DNA from: Procambarus clarkii
Taxonomy: Eukaryota; Arthropoda; Malacostraca; Decapoda; Cambaridae
Direction of reading: 5' to 3'
DNA length: 64,000 nucleotides
Assembly (NCBI RefSeq): GCF_040958095.1
Contig: NC_091193.1
Location: 31,563,346 to 31,627,345 of the forward strand
A program made the translations under genes and the position numbers. The notes beneath the pieces were generated by a model. The model ran no database searches. It was given only the letters and a program-made list of their open reading frames with translations, and was not told the DNA's origin. Shown one piece after another: positions 1 to 13,990 of the stretch (its first letter is position 1; every line of letters begins with the position of its first letter).

Positions 1-1
1 A

Positions 2-901
2 CCTGCTGCACCATGGACGGAAGTATCGATGGACTTCTGCGGACCACTACCAACTGGAGAGTACTTGATGGTAGTCATTGATGATCACTCACGTTATCCA
101 GAAGTAGAAATCATCAATTCCACATCTGCAAAGGCCGTCATCCCGAAACTTGACAAGATCTTTTCAAACTTTGGCATTCCTGAAGTTGTCAAGACGGACA
201 ATGGACCGCCATTCAATGGACAAGACTTTGTCAACTTTGCTGAGCATATTGGATTCAAACACCGCCGTGTGATGCCACTACATCCTCAAGCAAATGGAGA
301 AGTTGAGAGATTCATGCAACCTCTCATGAAAGCGGTACGCTGTGCTCATGCCGAAGGACGATCCTGGAAACAAGCTATGTATGCTTTTCTCAGGAACTAC
401 CGTGCAACACCACATGGAACACTGGGCAAGTCGCCTGGCGAACTTTTATTTGGACGTCCTATGAGAATCGCACTACCCGTCATGCCAGCCGAGGTAACGG
501 ATAAACGTCTCGCTCAGAAGGATGCACTAGCCAAGGGCAAAATGAAAATTGCTCATGATCAACGTGCAAAGGAACAGTTCATAAAGGTTGGAGACACTGT
601 TCTCGTTAAAAAGAAAAAAGAGGGAAAGTTAGATATGCCGTATGATACAAAACCATATAAAGTGATTAGTGTAAAAGGAACTATGGTAACAGCTAGTAAT
701 AGAGATCATAGTATAACACGTAATATGGCTTATTTCAAAGTGATTCCAACTAGTGTAGAAAATGATGAAGTGCAAAGTCGTGCAAAAGAAAAAGAAAAAA
801 ATAGTTATAACCCGACAAACAATTCATCAAGGGATGTTATTGCATTTAAGGACTCTCGTCCTAAACGTCATGTTAAACGCCCTACACGATTTGATGATTA
901 A
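2..901 (+). CDS. Ty3/gypsy integrase, C-terminal half (partial)
   Basis: The frame is open from base 2, so the protein is 5'-truncated by the window edge. It is the integrase part of a gypsy pol polyprotein, which joins element cDNA to host DNA. The rve catalytic core is recognisable: the first acidic residue in MDFCGPLPTG, the second in KTDNGPPF, and the glutamate in ANGEVERF. These form a D,D-35-E triad with the usual HPQANGEVERF context. A basic C-terminal region follows (GDTVLVKKKKEGK), typical of the small DNA-binding fold after the core, and a charged tail ends at TAA 899-901. No chromodomain is obvious. No disruption is seen in the visible 299 codons, so this copy may be fairly young. 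Confidence 0.88.
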   Translation, partial: PAAPWTEVSMDFCGPLPTGEYLMVVIDDHSRYPEVEIINSTSAKAVIPKLDKIFSNFGIPEVVKTDNGPPFNGQDFVNFAEHIGFKHRRVMPLHPQANGEVERFMQPLMKAVRCAHAEGRSWKQAMYAFLRNYRATPHGTLGKSPGELLFGRPMRIALPVMPAEVTDKRLAQKDALAKGKMKIAHDQRAKEQFIKVGDTVLVKKKKEGKLDMPYDTKPYKVISVKGTMVTASNRDHSITRNMAYFKVIPTSVENDEVQSRAKEKEKNSYNPTNNSSRDVIAFKDSRPKRHVKRPTRFDD

Positions 902-1211
902 TTGTGTTCCTATGTAATGAAAAGTATTTACCTATTATGCTGAACTAAATTTAATATTGTTTGAATAATGCAGATATCTCATTCAATATTTTGTAACTTT
1001 GTATTACAGTTTCTTTCATGTTTGTTTAACATTGCATATGTATTTTTAACATTGAAATCCTTTGTGGAAAAGATTAAGTTGTTTAAATTCTTTGTGTGCT
1101 TAATTAATGTTAAATGTATGCAGTATCTCTTGATATGGTAATAACTTACTTTGTGTCAATAACTTTGCTTTGTGCTACAAGCATGGTAGACATCCTGTAT
1201 TCATTCTTTTT

Positions 1212-1226
1212 AAAGAAAAGGAGGGA
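1212..1226 (+). promoter_or_regulatory. Polypurine tract
   Basis: The run AAAGAAAAGGAGGGA lies immediately before TGTC, the expected arrangement for the plus-strand primer that defines the start of the 3' LTR. Confidence 0.7.
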
Positions 1227-1440
1227 TGTCATGTTCACAGAAAATGGTACCATCCGTTTTCTATGTGCGGCGGCTGGGACGCCAGAGAGAGATTGGAGGT
1301 AAACAAAAGAGCGTACAGGACGCCCGCCAAGCTTGGTAGCTACTAGTCATGTAATCATATTAAGTATTAAAGTCAGTAACCAAGTCATGACTTTACATCA
1401 ACCCTACAACCAAGACTTCCTCAGTAACACACAAACACCA
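1227..1440 (+). repeat. 3' LTR of the gypsy element (end uncertain)
   Basis: It begins TGTCATGTTCACAG directly after the polypurine tract. An AGTATTAAAG stretch near 1364 could serve as a poly(A) signal. The terminal CA cannot be placed exactly: candidates lie between about 1430 and 1440, just before the Penelope junction. The partner LTR is not in the window, so the length (about 205-214 bp) is an estimate. Confidence 0.6.
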
Positions 1441-2383
1441 CAGGTACCTGTGTAAAAATGTCGTCAACATACCTGCAGTATATGGCCGGTTTCAAGTTCA
1501 TGTCGACTAAGACTTTTTGCTCGATGGTACCCATGTAGAAGTTTGCAAACAGGACACCTAGGGGAGAACCCATGGCGACCCCATCTACTTGCTTATACAT
1601 GTGCCCATCCGGGCTCAAGAAGGGTGCCTCTTTAGTACAAGCTTGGAGTAGTTTCCTCAGAATACTTTCTGGCATGTCAAGAGGAGTAGAGGCTGGATCA
1701 CGATACACTCTGTCGGCTTTCATTCCGATTGTCTCGTCCACAGGTACGTTGGTAAACAGCGATTCTACGTCCAACGAGGCTCTTATCCCTGTGGCCCGTG
1801 TGCCCCGCAGTAAGTCCACAAATTCCTTTGGAGACTTCAGGCTGAAGGCGCAAGGAACATAAGGAGTCAGCAGGCCGTTGAGTCGCTTCGCCAGTCTGTA
1901 CGTGGGTGTGGGTATCTGGCTAATGATTGGCCGAAGTGGGTTTCCAGGCTTGTGCGTCTTGACATTTCCATACGCATATCCAGGTTTATATTCCCCAATG
2001 ATCTTTGGCAGGTGGAGTCCGGATTTCTTGGCGTTCACAGTTTCGATCAGTTTGTTGACCTTTGCTTTTAATTCGGCTGTAGTGTCCTTCGTTACCCTTT
2101 GGAACTTAGTTTGGTCAGAGAGTATGATGTTCATTTTCGCCAGATATTCGTCTTTTTTAAGAATGACATATATTGGCGACTTGTCACCTCTCCTGACAAC
2201 TATCTCCTTGTTCTCACGAAGGCTTTTAGCTGCCGCTTTAAGCTCGGGGGACAGTATGGTGCTTCTGTAGTTGCCTCGATTCTTTCCTCCTTCTGCAATA
2301 AGTTCTGCTTGTAAGGTATCTTTGGTAGTGACCTTCTTTTGTGTCTCGAGGTCGAATATGTCGTCCAACAGAATTTCCAACTC
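1441..2383 (-). pseudogene. Penelope-like RT, inverted truncated copy (left arm)
   Basis: This minus-strand arm encodes the N-terminal and palm part of a Penelope-like reverse transcriptase, ending just after the catalytic YVDDIF motif. It is the mirror of 2436-3378: paired positions sum to 4819 at both ends, so the two 943-bp arms align without net indels. Only a few amino-acid differences are seen (for example NAKK versus YAKK and MKADR versus MIADR). It lacks the GIY-YIG domain. The apparent ORF continuing across the centre begins in antisense sequence of the other arm and is not a real N-terminus. Confidence 0.85.
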
Positions 2384-2435
2384 ACCTTTCCGGGCCATTT
2401 CACTCGGTCTGGACCGAGTTGGACTTCTGAAAGTA
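2384..2435. repeat. Spacer at the centre of the Penelope palindrome
   Basis: These 52 bases separate the two 943-bp arms. They contain a small perfect palindrome of their own, ACTCGGTC (2402-2409) and GACCGAGT (2412-2419) with a two-base loop, centred one base from the centre of the large palindrome. Confidence 0.8.
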
Positions 2436-6986
<4,551 letters not shown>

Positions 6987-6988
6987 AA

Positions 6989-7533
6989 TGGAACCCCCTT
7001 TAGAATAACTAGTAATATAAACTCTAAAAACACCTACTACACACAAAGTATACTACTCTACACATAGAACATGAGTATGCCAGAGATTGAATAATGTACT
7101 CAGTATATACTTATCTTGAACAAGACCCGGAAATAAGGAAACAAAGTGGAAGGAGGAGGTAGTTCCTTTCACCACAGCCAGCAACCAGAGAAGACCGCTC
7201 CCAGCGACCAGCTTAGGCCTCCCGCGTGTGGTGGTGCCGGAAGGAGCCTAATTGATCGTGCAGCTAAGCACATTAAAAATCTTCCCCTATGCAACGTATT
7301 GTTACTTTACAAATGATTATAGTATTAGTAAACATAGTTGGTGCCTATGTTATTATTTAATAATCAATCCCCCAGCTCAGTCTTTAAATGCTCTTTGAGA
7401 AACAAGAATAGTCTTACGTCTGGCAGGGAAGATACAAACAAAGACACATCGAGTTGCATTTTGCTACTCTAACGTAGCTTATTTAGTTCAATTTTGACCT
7501 CTGGTTTCCACTGAAGAACCCAGGGTCGTAACA
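6989..7533 (-). repeat. 3' LTR of the Gmr1-like element
   Basis: A 545-bp LTR bounded by TG and CA, matching 13273-13816 with about ten substitutions and small indels. On the minus strand it begins TGTTACGACCCTGGG directly after a G-rich polypurine tract. Confidence 0.88.
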
Positions 7534-7547
7534 CTCCTCCCCCCTTC
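7534..7547 (-). promoter_or_regulatory. Polypurine tract of the Gmr1-like element
   Basis: The minus strand reads GAAGGGGGGAGGAG immediately before TGTTACG, the start of the 3' LTR, as expected for plus-strand priming. Confidence 0.75.
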
Positions 7548-7946
7548 GGAGAAAAAAAAATGTGACTACTAGAATAGTAGTCATATTTTTTTGTAAGAGT
7601 ATACAGAGAATAAAAAGAAAAAAACATATGACAAAAAAAAATTAATCAAAAACAACAATTTCTCTGCAAGAAAAATACAAAGGAGTTCTCTGAAAGAAAA
7701 AAAAACGTACACAAAAAAAAAACAGGAGAGTAAATAATTTGGACACGGAATATTTTAATGTCACCTTACCTTGAGGTTACCTTGAGGTGCTTCCGGGGCT
7801 TAGCGTCCCCACGGCCCAGTCGTCGACCAGGCCTTCTGGTTGCCGGACTGATCAATGTAAAGAAACAGGCGCACAGGCGAACCTAAAAAAAAAAAATAAC
7901 TAAAGGGTGACAGTTGGTACATGGCTTCCTGTGGCCTAGATGAATG
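7548..7946 (-). other. 3' untranslated region of the Gmr1-like element
   Basis: A-rich and T-rich non-coding sequence between the pol stop and the polypurine tract. It is interrupted at about 7764-7858 by a LINE tail, annotated separately. No other feature is seen. Confidence 0.7.
7764..7858 (-). mobile_element. Short LINE 3'-tail insertion
   Basis: About 95 bp beginning with two copies of ACCTTGAGGT(T/G) and continuing GCTTCCGGGGCTTAGCG. The doubled 11-mer at the end resembles the doubled TACCTGGTTG at the 3' end of LINE-B (37142). I read this as a severely 5'-truncated LINE copy inserted in the gypsy 3' UTR. The family assignment is inference from this layout. Confidence 0.5.
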
Positions 7947-10754
7947 TTATTCCGGCAACCTGGACAGAGCGTCGGCCATCACGTTGAGTCGGCCTGGTAG
8001 GTGGGTAATGGAAAGATTGAAGTCCTGTAGGTACAACGCCCACCTGAGGATGTGTTTATTCTTCCCCTTCATCTGAGTCAGGAAGACTAGTGGGTTATGG
8101 TCCATGTACACTTCCACTATATTACCTGTGAGGTAACTTCGAACTTTTTACATGTTAACACTAGCGCCAACACCTCTTTTTCTACCACTGAATAATTGCG
8201 TTGTGCCTTGTCGAATTTCACAGAGTAATAATATACTGGGTGTTCCACCTGATCATCCCCAGTTTGCAGCAACACTGCACCAGCACCCGAGTCAGACGCG
8301 TCAACATGAATTTTAAACGGTCGGTCGAACCTTGGACTAGCAAGCACTGGGGTGGAAGCTAAGATCAATTTCAAATTTTTAAATGCCTCTGCACAGTCTG
8401 ATGACCACTTAAATCTGACGGCCTTCCGCAACAAGTCTGTGAGAGGAGTGGCAACATTTGAAAAGTTCTGACAAAAGCGTCGATAGTTTGCACACATACT
8501 GATAAATCTTTGAACGTCCTGTTTAGACTTTAGTACTGGATACTCCAGAATGACACTGATTTTATCTTGCCGAGGTAACACTTTTCCTTGGCCCACTTCA
8601 TAACCGAGGTACGTCACTGTGCCTTGGCCAAAATGACAGTTTTTTGCAATTAAGGTTTGATCTGCGTTCTTTAAAATTGTGAACAACTGGCGTAACCTAG
8701 CTATGTGGTCAGCCTAATTACTGTCAAAGAGCATGATATCATCTAAATACGCCCGACAATTTGGCACATTAGCGAGCAAAGAGTTCATTAGCCTCTGGAA
8801 CGTGGCAGGGGCATTACGCAAGCCGAACGGTAACACTTGATACTCAAAAAACCCCTCGGGTGTCACGAACGCAGTTAGTTGTTTAGCACGTTCAGTGAGT
8901 GGGATTTGATAATACCCCCTCGAGAGGTCGAATTTCGAGACGTACTTGGCGTTTCCCAGCTCGTCGATGCAGTCCTCGAGGAGGGGCAGCGGGTAGGCAT
9001 CCACAATGGTCACCTTGTTGAGCTGCCGATAGTCGGTGCATAATCGCCAGGAGCCGTCTGGTTTGGGGACTAAAAAGGCAGGGCGAGCACCAAGAGCCCT
9101 GGCTCAGCCGGATGAGGCCGTGCTGGGGCAAGAAGTCGACCTCCTTCCGTACGATGGCCTTCTTATCTGGACTCATCCGATAGGGTTGAAGGCGAATGGG
9201 GGTGTAGTCCATCAACTCGACATCATGGCAAATGGCATCCATCTGGGTCGGGACCTCCCCGAACAGACTGGAGAATTCGTCAACCAACGACTGCACCTCT
9301 TCACGTTGGGCCATCTGCAAATAGGACAGTCCCTCCTCCACAGCATTCACAGAACTAGAATTATTGAAAATGAGATTAGTTGGGTCCCCAGAACAATCAT
9401 CCCTTCCCTCACTGGAAATGGAAACATTGGTTAGTGCAATGGGCCTGGGGCCCTGGAACTTCTTCAGCATATTTACATGTACGAACATTACCTGGTTACG
9501 CTTGTCAGAGTGCCTCACTTTGTATGTGAGGTCCCCAGTCTTTTCTGTCACAATGTAGGGGCCTTCGTACTTGTGGGACATAGTGTTCCTTAGTCGAGGC
9601 TTTAATACCAGGACAGGGTCGCCAGGCTGAAATACCCGCAACTTAGATCTAGCATCGTTACGTTCTTTCATCTTTTCTTGGGCCTTCCCAAGATACTTTA
9701 GTGCCGCCGCCTTGCAGTTCTTGAGTCTCTGGTGGTGTTGCACAAAGGAAGCCGAACCTTCGGTTAACGTTACGTTCCCTAACAGATTCTCCTGTAACAT
9801 TTGCAAGGGTCCACGAACTTTATGGCCAAAGACTAACTCAAAAGGAGAACAACCCAGTGAACTTTGTAATCCCTCTCTAGCCGCAAACAAAACATACAGT
9901 AAATTCTCATTCCAGAAGGTGTGGGAATTCTCGCACGATGTCTTCAACATCTGCTTCAGAGTTAGATGGAAACGTTCAATTACCCCCTGACTCTGTGGAT
10001 GGTATGGGCTGGAAACCTTATGAGTTATTCCATGGTCCTTACAAAACTGCTCAAAAATATCAGACTTAAAGTTAGTACCATTGTCAGTTTGCACGACCCG
10101 AGGCAGTCCAAAAGTGGAAAAAAATTGCAACATACGAGCAACAACAGTCTTTGCTCGGATGTTCCTTACAGCAAAAGCCTCTGGGTAACGAGTAGTGATA
10201 CACATCATCGTGATTAGGTAAATATTACCAGACTTAGTTCTAGGTAATGGTCCAACACAGTCCATTACCACATGAGAAAATGGTTCCTCTGGCACGACAA
10301 TAGGCCATAGAGGAGCTTTAGGTGGAGTCTGGTTTGGTTTCCCAACCAGTTGACAAAAAATACACGCATTACAAAATTTTGCCACATTGCTTTTCAGCTA
10401 GGGCCAGAAAAAATACTTTAAAATTTTGTGATACGTGATATTAATACCTTGATGTCCCCCCATAGGATCATCATGAGCAGCTGCCAAAACTCTTTCTCTA
10501 TAGCAGGTCGGCAACATAACCTGGTGGACTACCTCCCACTCATTTGACAAGGGAGCACTCTGTGGTCTCCATTTTCTCATCAAAATCCGATCATTGTAGT
10601 AGTACCCAGTTGCTGCGTCTACAATTTCCTCCATAGAGACGGCTATCTCATGACAATCTGCAAGAGTGGGGTCAGCTTTCTGTAACTCACTCAAGGAGGC
10701 CTCTAGGCCTTGGTCAGATGCTATTGGCCGAGGCTCAACAGTGTTCTCCTCCAC
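7947..10754 (-). pseudogene. Integrase-RT-RNase H polyprotein of the Gmr1-like element
   Basis: Minus-strand order: H2C2 zinc-binding region (GGHQGINITYHKILKYFFWP, then FCNACIFCQ), split by an in-frame TAG at 10398-10400; integrase core with D in VVMDCVGP, D in VQTDNGTNF and E in GVIERFH; C-terminal region (PGDPVLVLKPR, KYEGPY). The same frame runs straight into the RT N-terminus (PIRLQPYRMSPDKK), proving that integrase precedes RT. A frameshift near 9075 leads to the RT palm (FDLSRGYYQIPL, LPFGLRNAPATFQ, YLDDI at 8735-8749). A stop near 8715 precedes RNase H (HVDASDSGAGAVL) ending in HLPGRLNVMADALSR and TAA at 7947-7949. At least three lesions make it non-functional here. Confidence 0.87.
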
Positions 10755-10899
10755 CTTCCCACTACTCTCGGTAGATGGCGGTGGCAGGCCTCTCTACAAT
10801 GTCCTCGGCCTCGTCATCGAGTCGGGCCATGAATGTGTCTGCGAGGTCCACTTGGTTTTCACCACTCAGAAAGTTCCTCGTGTCATCGGGATTTACCAC
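10755..10899 (-). other. Linker between protease and integrase regions
   Basis: Acidic, low-similarity sequence between the protease-like segment and the integrase zinc-binding region. The frame is disturbed and no recognisable domain is visible. Confidence 0.4.
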
Positions 10900-11473
10900 C
10901 TAGGCAAGCACAGGGCTGCCCTTACATTTAACTCCCATAGACCCGGTCACTGCGCACGCAGGGTACACAACATTATCCTCTGCGGTGGGTGGATCCAGGC
11001 AAACCTTAGGGGTAGGCAACATAACAGGCAGTCTGGAGTCCCCTACCTTATCCCCTGCTAAATCATTACCAACTATTACATCAACATTAGGGAAAGGTAG
11101 GTATGAAGTGACTCCGACTGTACAAACACCCTTTTGGAAATCAGATTCCAGGGTAACCTTATGGAGGGGGTACTGCTTGAGTATCACTAGTGACACCCTC
11201 GACCAGTACCACCTCTCCAGTGTCGAGAATGTTGGCACCTTGCAACGCACTCTCTAAAAAAAATTAAGTCTGGATGGCACCGGTGTCTCGGAAGATCGCC
11301 ACGTCCTTCCAGGAAGAACCCTCAGACAAAAGTAGTCTCCCTTTCGATAAGAATGGGGTAAGCAAGTCCAACCACTGTGGGTTGGAGGTCTTACTCCCTA
11401 ACCCTTCCGAAGGCCTCAAGCCCTGTGTCACAACTAGAGCATTGGGTTTTTTTCCGGGTACAGTTGCCAACAA
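10900..11473 (-). pseudogene. Retroviral-type aspartic protease of the Gmr1-like element
   Basis: The minus-strand frame overlaps the gag end by about 40 bases and carries the active-site motif FRDTGA (GACACCGGTGCC, plus coordinates 11276-11287). A stop at 11264 interrupts it. In another frame, 11250-10900 carries a second hallmark, VIVGNDLAGD, matching the GNDL block that follows the flap and hydrophobic core in gypsy proteases. It would cleave the gag-pol polyprotein if intact. The overlap with gag suggests expression by frameshift, but the stop and frame change make this copy inactive. Confidence 0.75.
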
Positions 11474-12573
11474 CGGCTAATAACGTGGTTTGGACGTTTA
11501 CAGTGACCACAGATACGTCGGGGAGAAGAGACATTACTAACAGAATTACCCTTCGGTTCACCCTTAGATACCGTGGGGCTAGACACTTTAACAGGTTTAG
11601 TTATGTCTGAAACAGAAGCTGCATTAGTTAAAGGGTTAGAATTAGCTGGTCTGGACTGGCTATGGGTATAAGTTTTGCTACTCTGTGGGGTATAATTATT
11701 TTTATTGGGCCTTTTGCCAGCCAATTGGTAGTTTTCTGCCAACTTGGCCAAATCCCCTATTTTAGAATTTACCTCTACCCTTCCTCTTATATACTGAGCT
11801 ACAATGTCTGGCATACTATCTATAAACTGTTCTATTAACATACTATTCTTAAGTGCCTCATATGTTTCATCTTTAGCCAAGCAAATCCATTTATCAAACA
11901 ATCTAATTTGATCATTAGCAAATTCAGTGAGCGGTTGGTTGTGGGTAGGCCTAAGGTTGCGATAAGCTTGGCGGTGAGCTTCAGGAATAATTTCATATGC
12001 CCGCAATATACGTTCCCTGACTTTATCATATTCAAAACACTCGTCGTCAGGCATGTTTATAAAAATATCTTGTGCTTTACCCCTAAGTCTTCCCTGTAGG
12101 ATTTTCACCCACTCTTCCTTTGGCCAGTTCATGGACATGGCCAATATCTGAAAATGGTTGAAAAACCTTTCAGGGTCCGACTTGGAAAATTCAGGCAAAT
12201 TATGCTTTTTCTCATAATGCCTGGGGTTTGAATCCCCGGCAGGTGGAGGTCCAGTGACATTTGCTCTAATTCTAGCCTCCTCGGTTTTGAGTCTTTGGTC
12301 CTCTAATTTTATTCTTGCTAACTCTAGAGCTAACTCTCTATCCCTATGAGCTGCACTTTCTGCTTGGCTAGGCTGGCATAAAGGTGTATCACTTGCCAAT
12401 AGTTCTTCATCAATACAATGTTGTAATATTTCATTCACCAAAGTCCACTTTTTATCCGCGTCATTTAATTCTAGGTCAAATTCCTTGCCTAACAATACTA
12501 AATTAGACTTGGTAAGTTTCTTTATCTCTACCACTGAAGGCTCCCTTGCCAGTCTCTGCATTTCAGATGACAT
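11434..12573 (-). CDS. Gag protein of the Gmr1-like element
   Basis: I chose the ATG at 12573 (MSSEMQRLARE) over an upstream ATG at 12774, because the extra 67 residues look like leader sequence. The 379-residue product has a helical N-terminal region, a charged coiled-coil-like stretch (about residues 80-105), a capsid-like domain (LPEFSKSDPERFFNHFQ...WPKEEW...LQGRLRGKAQ) and a C-terminal zinc knuckle CGHCKRPNHVISRC (CX2CX4HX4C). The capsid part resembles that of the gag at 49554 (LPTFEPQEAEAFFEHFE...WPEDDWAALVQGRL), so the two families are related. The frame is intact. Gag forms the cytoplasmic particle that packages the element RNA. Confidence 0.85.
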   Translation of the reverse strand: MSSEMQRLAREPSVVEIKKLTKSNLVLLGKEFDLELNDADKKWTLVNEILQHCIDEELLASDTPLCQPSQAESAAHRDRELALELARIKLEDQRLKTEEARIRANVTGPPPAGDSNPRHYEKKHNLPEFSKSDPERFFNHFQILAMSMNWPKEEWVKILQGRLRGKAQDIFINMPDDECFEYDKVRERILRAYEIIPEAHRQAYRNLRPTHNQPLTEFANDQIRLFDKWICLAKDETYEALKNSMLIEQFIDSMPDIVAQYIRGRVEVNSKIGDLAKLAENYQLAGKRPNKNNYTPQSSKTYTHSQSRPANSNPLTNAASVSDITKPVKVSSPTVSKGEPKGNSVSNVSSPRRICGHCKRPNHVISRCWQLYPEKNPML

Positions 12574-13254
12574 CACTAATAATTTTAGCTCCCAGCCAAA
12601 GAAAAAATTAAAAAATAAAAATTGGAAAAAACAAAAATTTGCACGGCCCCTAACACAAGGCCACACTAACCTTAATCGTGAAGGGATCCAGCTGGGTGTC
12701 CAGTCAGTGCAAGAATGTCCTTTGCTAGATGAGCTGGACCCTAGGCTAACACACAACCGTTCTGCGGAAAACAAAAAATTTTAGTTTTGGCACTCAAGAA
12801 TCTAATTTTTTACAATTATAAAGTTCCTCCCGGACAGGCCCCCCCTTGTTATAAAAAAATGGTGTTCTTGCTATGGGGAAACTAGTGCTATTCAGGGGTA
12901 AAGTCAGTCAGAATAAAGATGTATCTATTTGGGGAGATCAGTAAGGCCCGGCCCCCATGGAAACTAGAAGTAGTGCTGACTACTTGGCTACACAACCAGG
13001 TCAGTCTAGGGAATGATCAAGATCTCCTACACAGGAAGAACGATACTCTTATAATTCATGTACTTATTTATTAACCCTTTAACAGCCCCCCATTTACATT
13101 CACACCAAAAACAATAATAATAATAACTTTACCACACTGCCTTACGTTTAAAGCCTTGGTCCACATAAGCAGGATACAAGGTTTTACACTGAACACAAGC
13201 TAGGGTAAAGCTCTACTATTGAATAACTTGAAGTTAGAGTCAGCTTAGGGTAGG
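12574..13254 (-). other. 5' leader of the Gmr1-like element
   Basis: About 680 bases of non-coding leader between the primer-binding site and the gag start. It is A/T-rich with short homopolymers. No domain-bearing ORF is seen. Confidence 0.6.
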
Positions 13255-13271
13255 GGGACCACGTGGTTCCA
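13255..13271 (-). promoter_or_regulatory. Primer-binding site of the Gmr1-like element
   Basis: One base inside the 5' LTR the minus strand reads TGGAACCACGTGGTCCC. It starts with the TGG expected to pair with a tRNA CCA end. The primer tRNA was not identified. Confidence 0.55.
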
Positions 13272-13272
13272 A

Positions 13273-13816
13273 TGGAACCCCCTTTAGAATAACTAGTAAT
13301 ATAAACTCTAAAATCACCTACTACACACAAAGTATACTACTCTACACATAGAACATGAGTATGCCAGAGATTGAATAATGTACTCAGTATATACTTATCT
13401 TGAACAAGACCCGGAAATAAGGAAACGAAGAGGAAGGAGGAGGTAGTTCCTTTCACCACAGCCAGCAACCAGAGAAGACCGCTCCCAGCGACCAGCTTTG
13501 GCCTCCCGCATGTGGTGGTGCCGGAAGGAGCCTAATTGATCGTGCAGCTAAGCACATTAAAAATCTTCCCCTATGCAACGTATTGTTACTTTACAAATGA
13601 TTTTAGTATTAGTAAACATAGTTGGTGCCTATGTTATTATATAATAATCAACCCCCAGCTCAGTCTTTAAATGCTCTTTGAGAAACAAGAATAGTCTTAC
13701 GTCTGGCAGGGAAGATACAAACATAGACACATCGAGTTGCGTTTTGCTACTCTAACGTAGCTTATTTAGTTCAATTTTGACCTCTGGTTTCCACTGAAGA
13801 ACCCAGGGTCGTAACA
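13273..13816 (-). repeat. 5' LTR of the Gmr1-like element
   Basis: A 544-bp direct repeat of 6989-7533, at the gag end of the minus-strand element. Its inner edge GGTTCCA is followed by TTGGAACC, so the LTR and primer-binding site together make a short palindrome. Confidence 0.88.
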
Positions 13817-13990
13817 CTATCCCTAATATCATTTGTCGATCTCTGCCTTTTTTATCATTTTGTTTTCTTACTGTTATCTCAGTTCCGTGTTATGTCTATT
13901 GTTTAGTGGAATATACGTTGTTTGTTGCCAACTTCTTATCTCACAGTTTTGGCCGCGATGTTTACAGTTTGTCTCCAGAAGTTGATCATG
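13817..13990. other. Short unique spacer
   Basis: T-rich sequence between the LTR and the minisatellite. It shows no coding or repeat signature that I recognise. Confidence 0.5.

Larger units (their letters stand above)
1..1440 (+). mobile_element. Ty3/gypsy LTR retrotransposon, 3' part
   Basis: The window opens inside the integrase of a Ty3/gypsy element. Going downstream there is the integrase end (to 901), about 310 bases of AT-rich 3' untranslated sequence with no ORF of note, a purine tract and an LTR starting TGTCATG. The element stops at 1440/1441, where a Penelope-like copy begins abruptly, so the LTR may be cut at its 3' end. Everything upstream of the integrase core lies outside the window. 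Confidence 0.85.
6989..13816 (-). mobile_element. Gmr1-like Ty3/gypsy retrotransposon, near complete
   Basis: Direct repeats at 6989-7533 and 13273-13816 are LTRs that read TGTTACGACC...GGTTCCA on the minus strand. Between them, in minus-strand order, come a primer-binding site, gag, an aspartic protease, integrase, reverse transcriptase and RNase H, then a polypurine tract. The integrase-before-RT order is that of Ty1/copia, yet RT and integrase are Ty3/gypsy in type; this combination defines the Gmr1-type group. The LTRs differ at roughly ten positions out of 545, implying moderate age. Flanks show no clear target-site duplication: TCCAA on the left, CTATC on the right. Several point defects inactivate pol. 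Confidence 0.85.
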
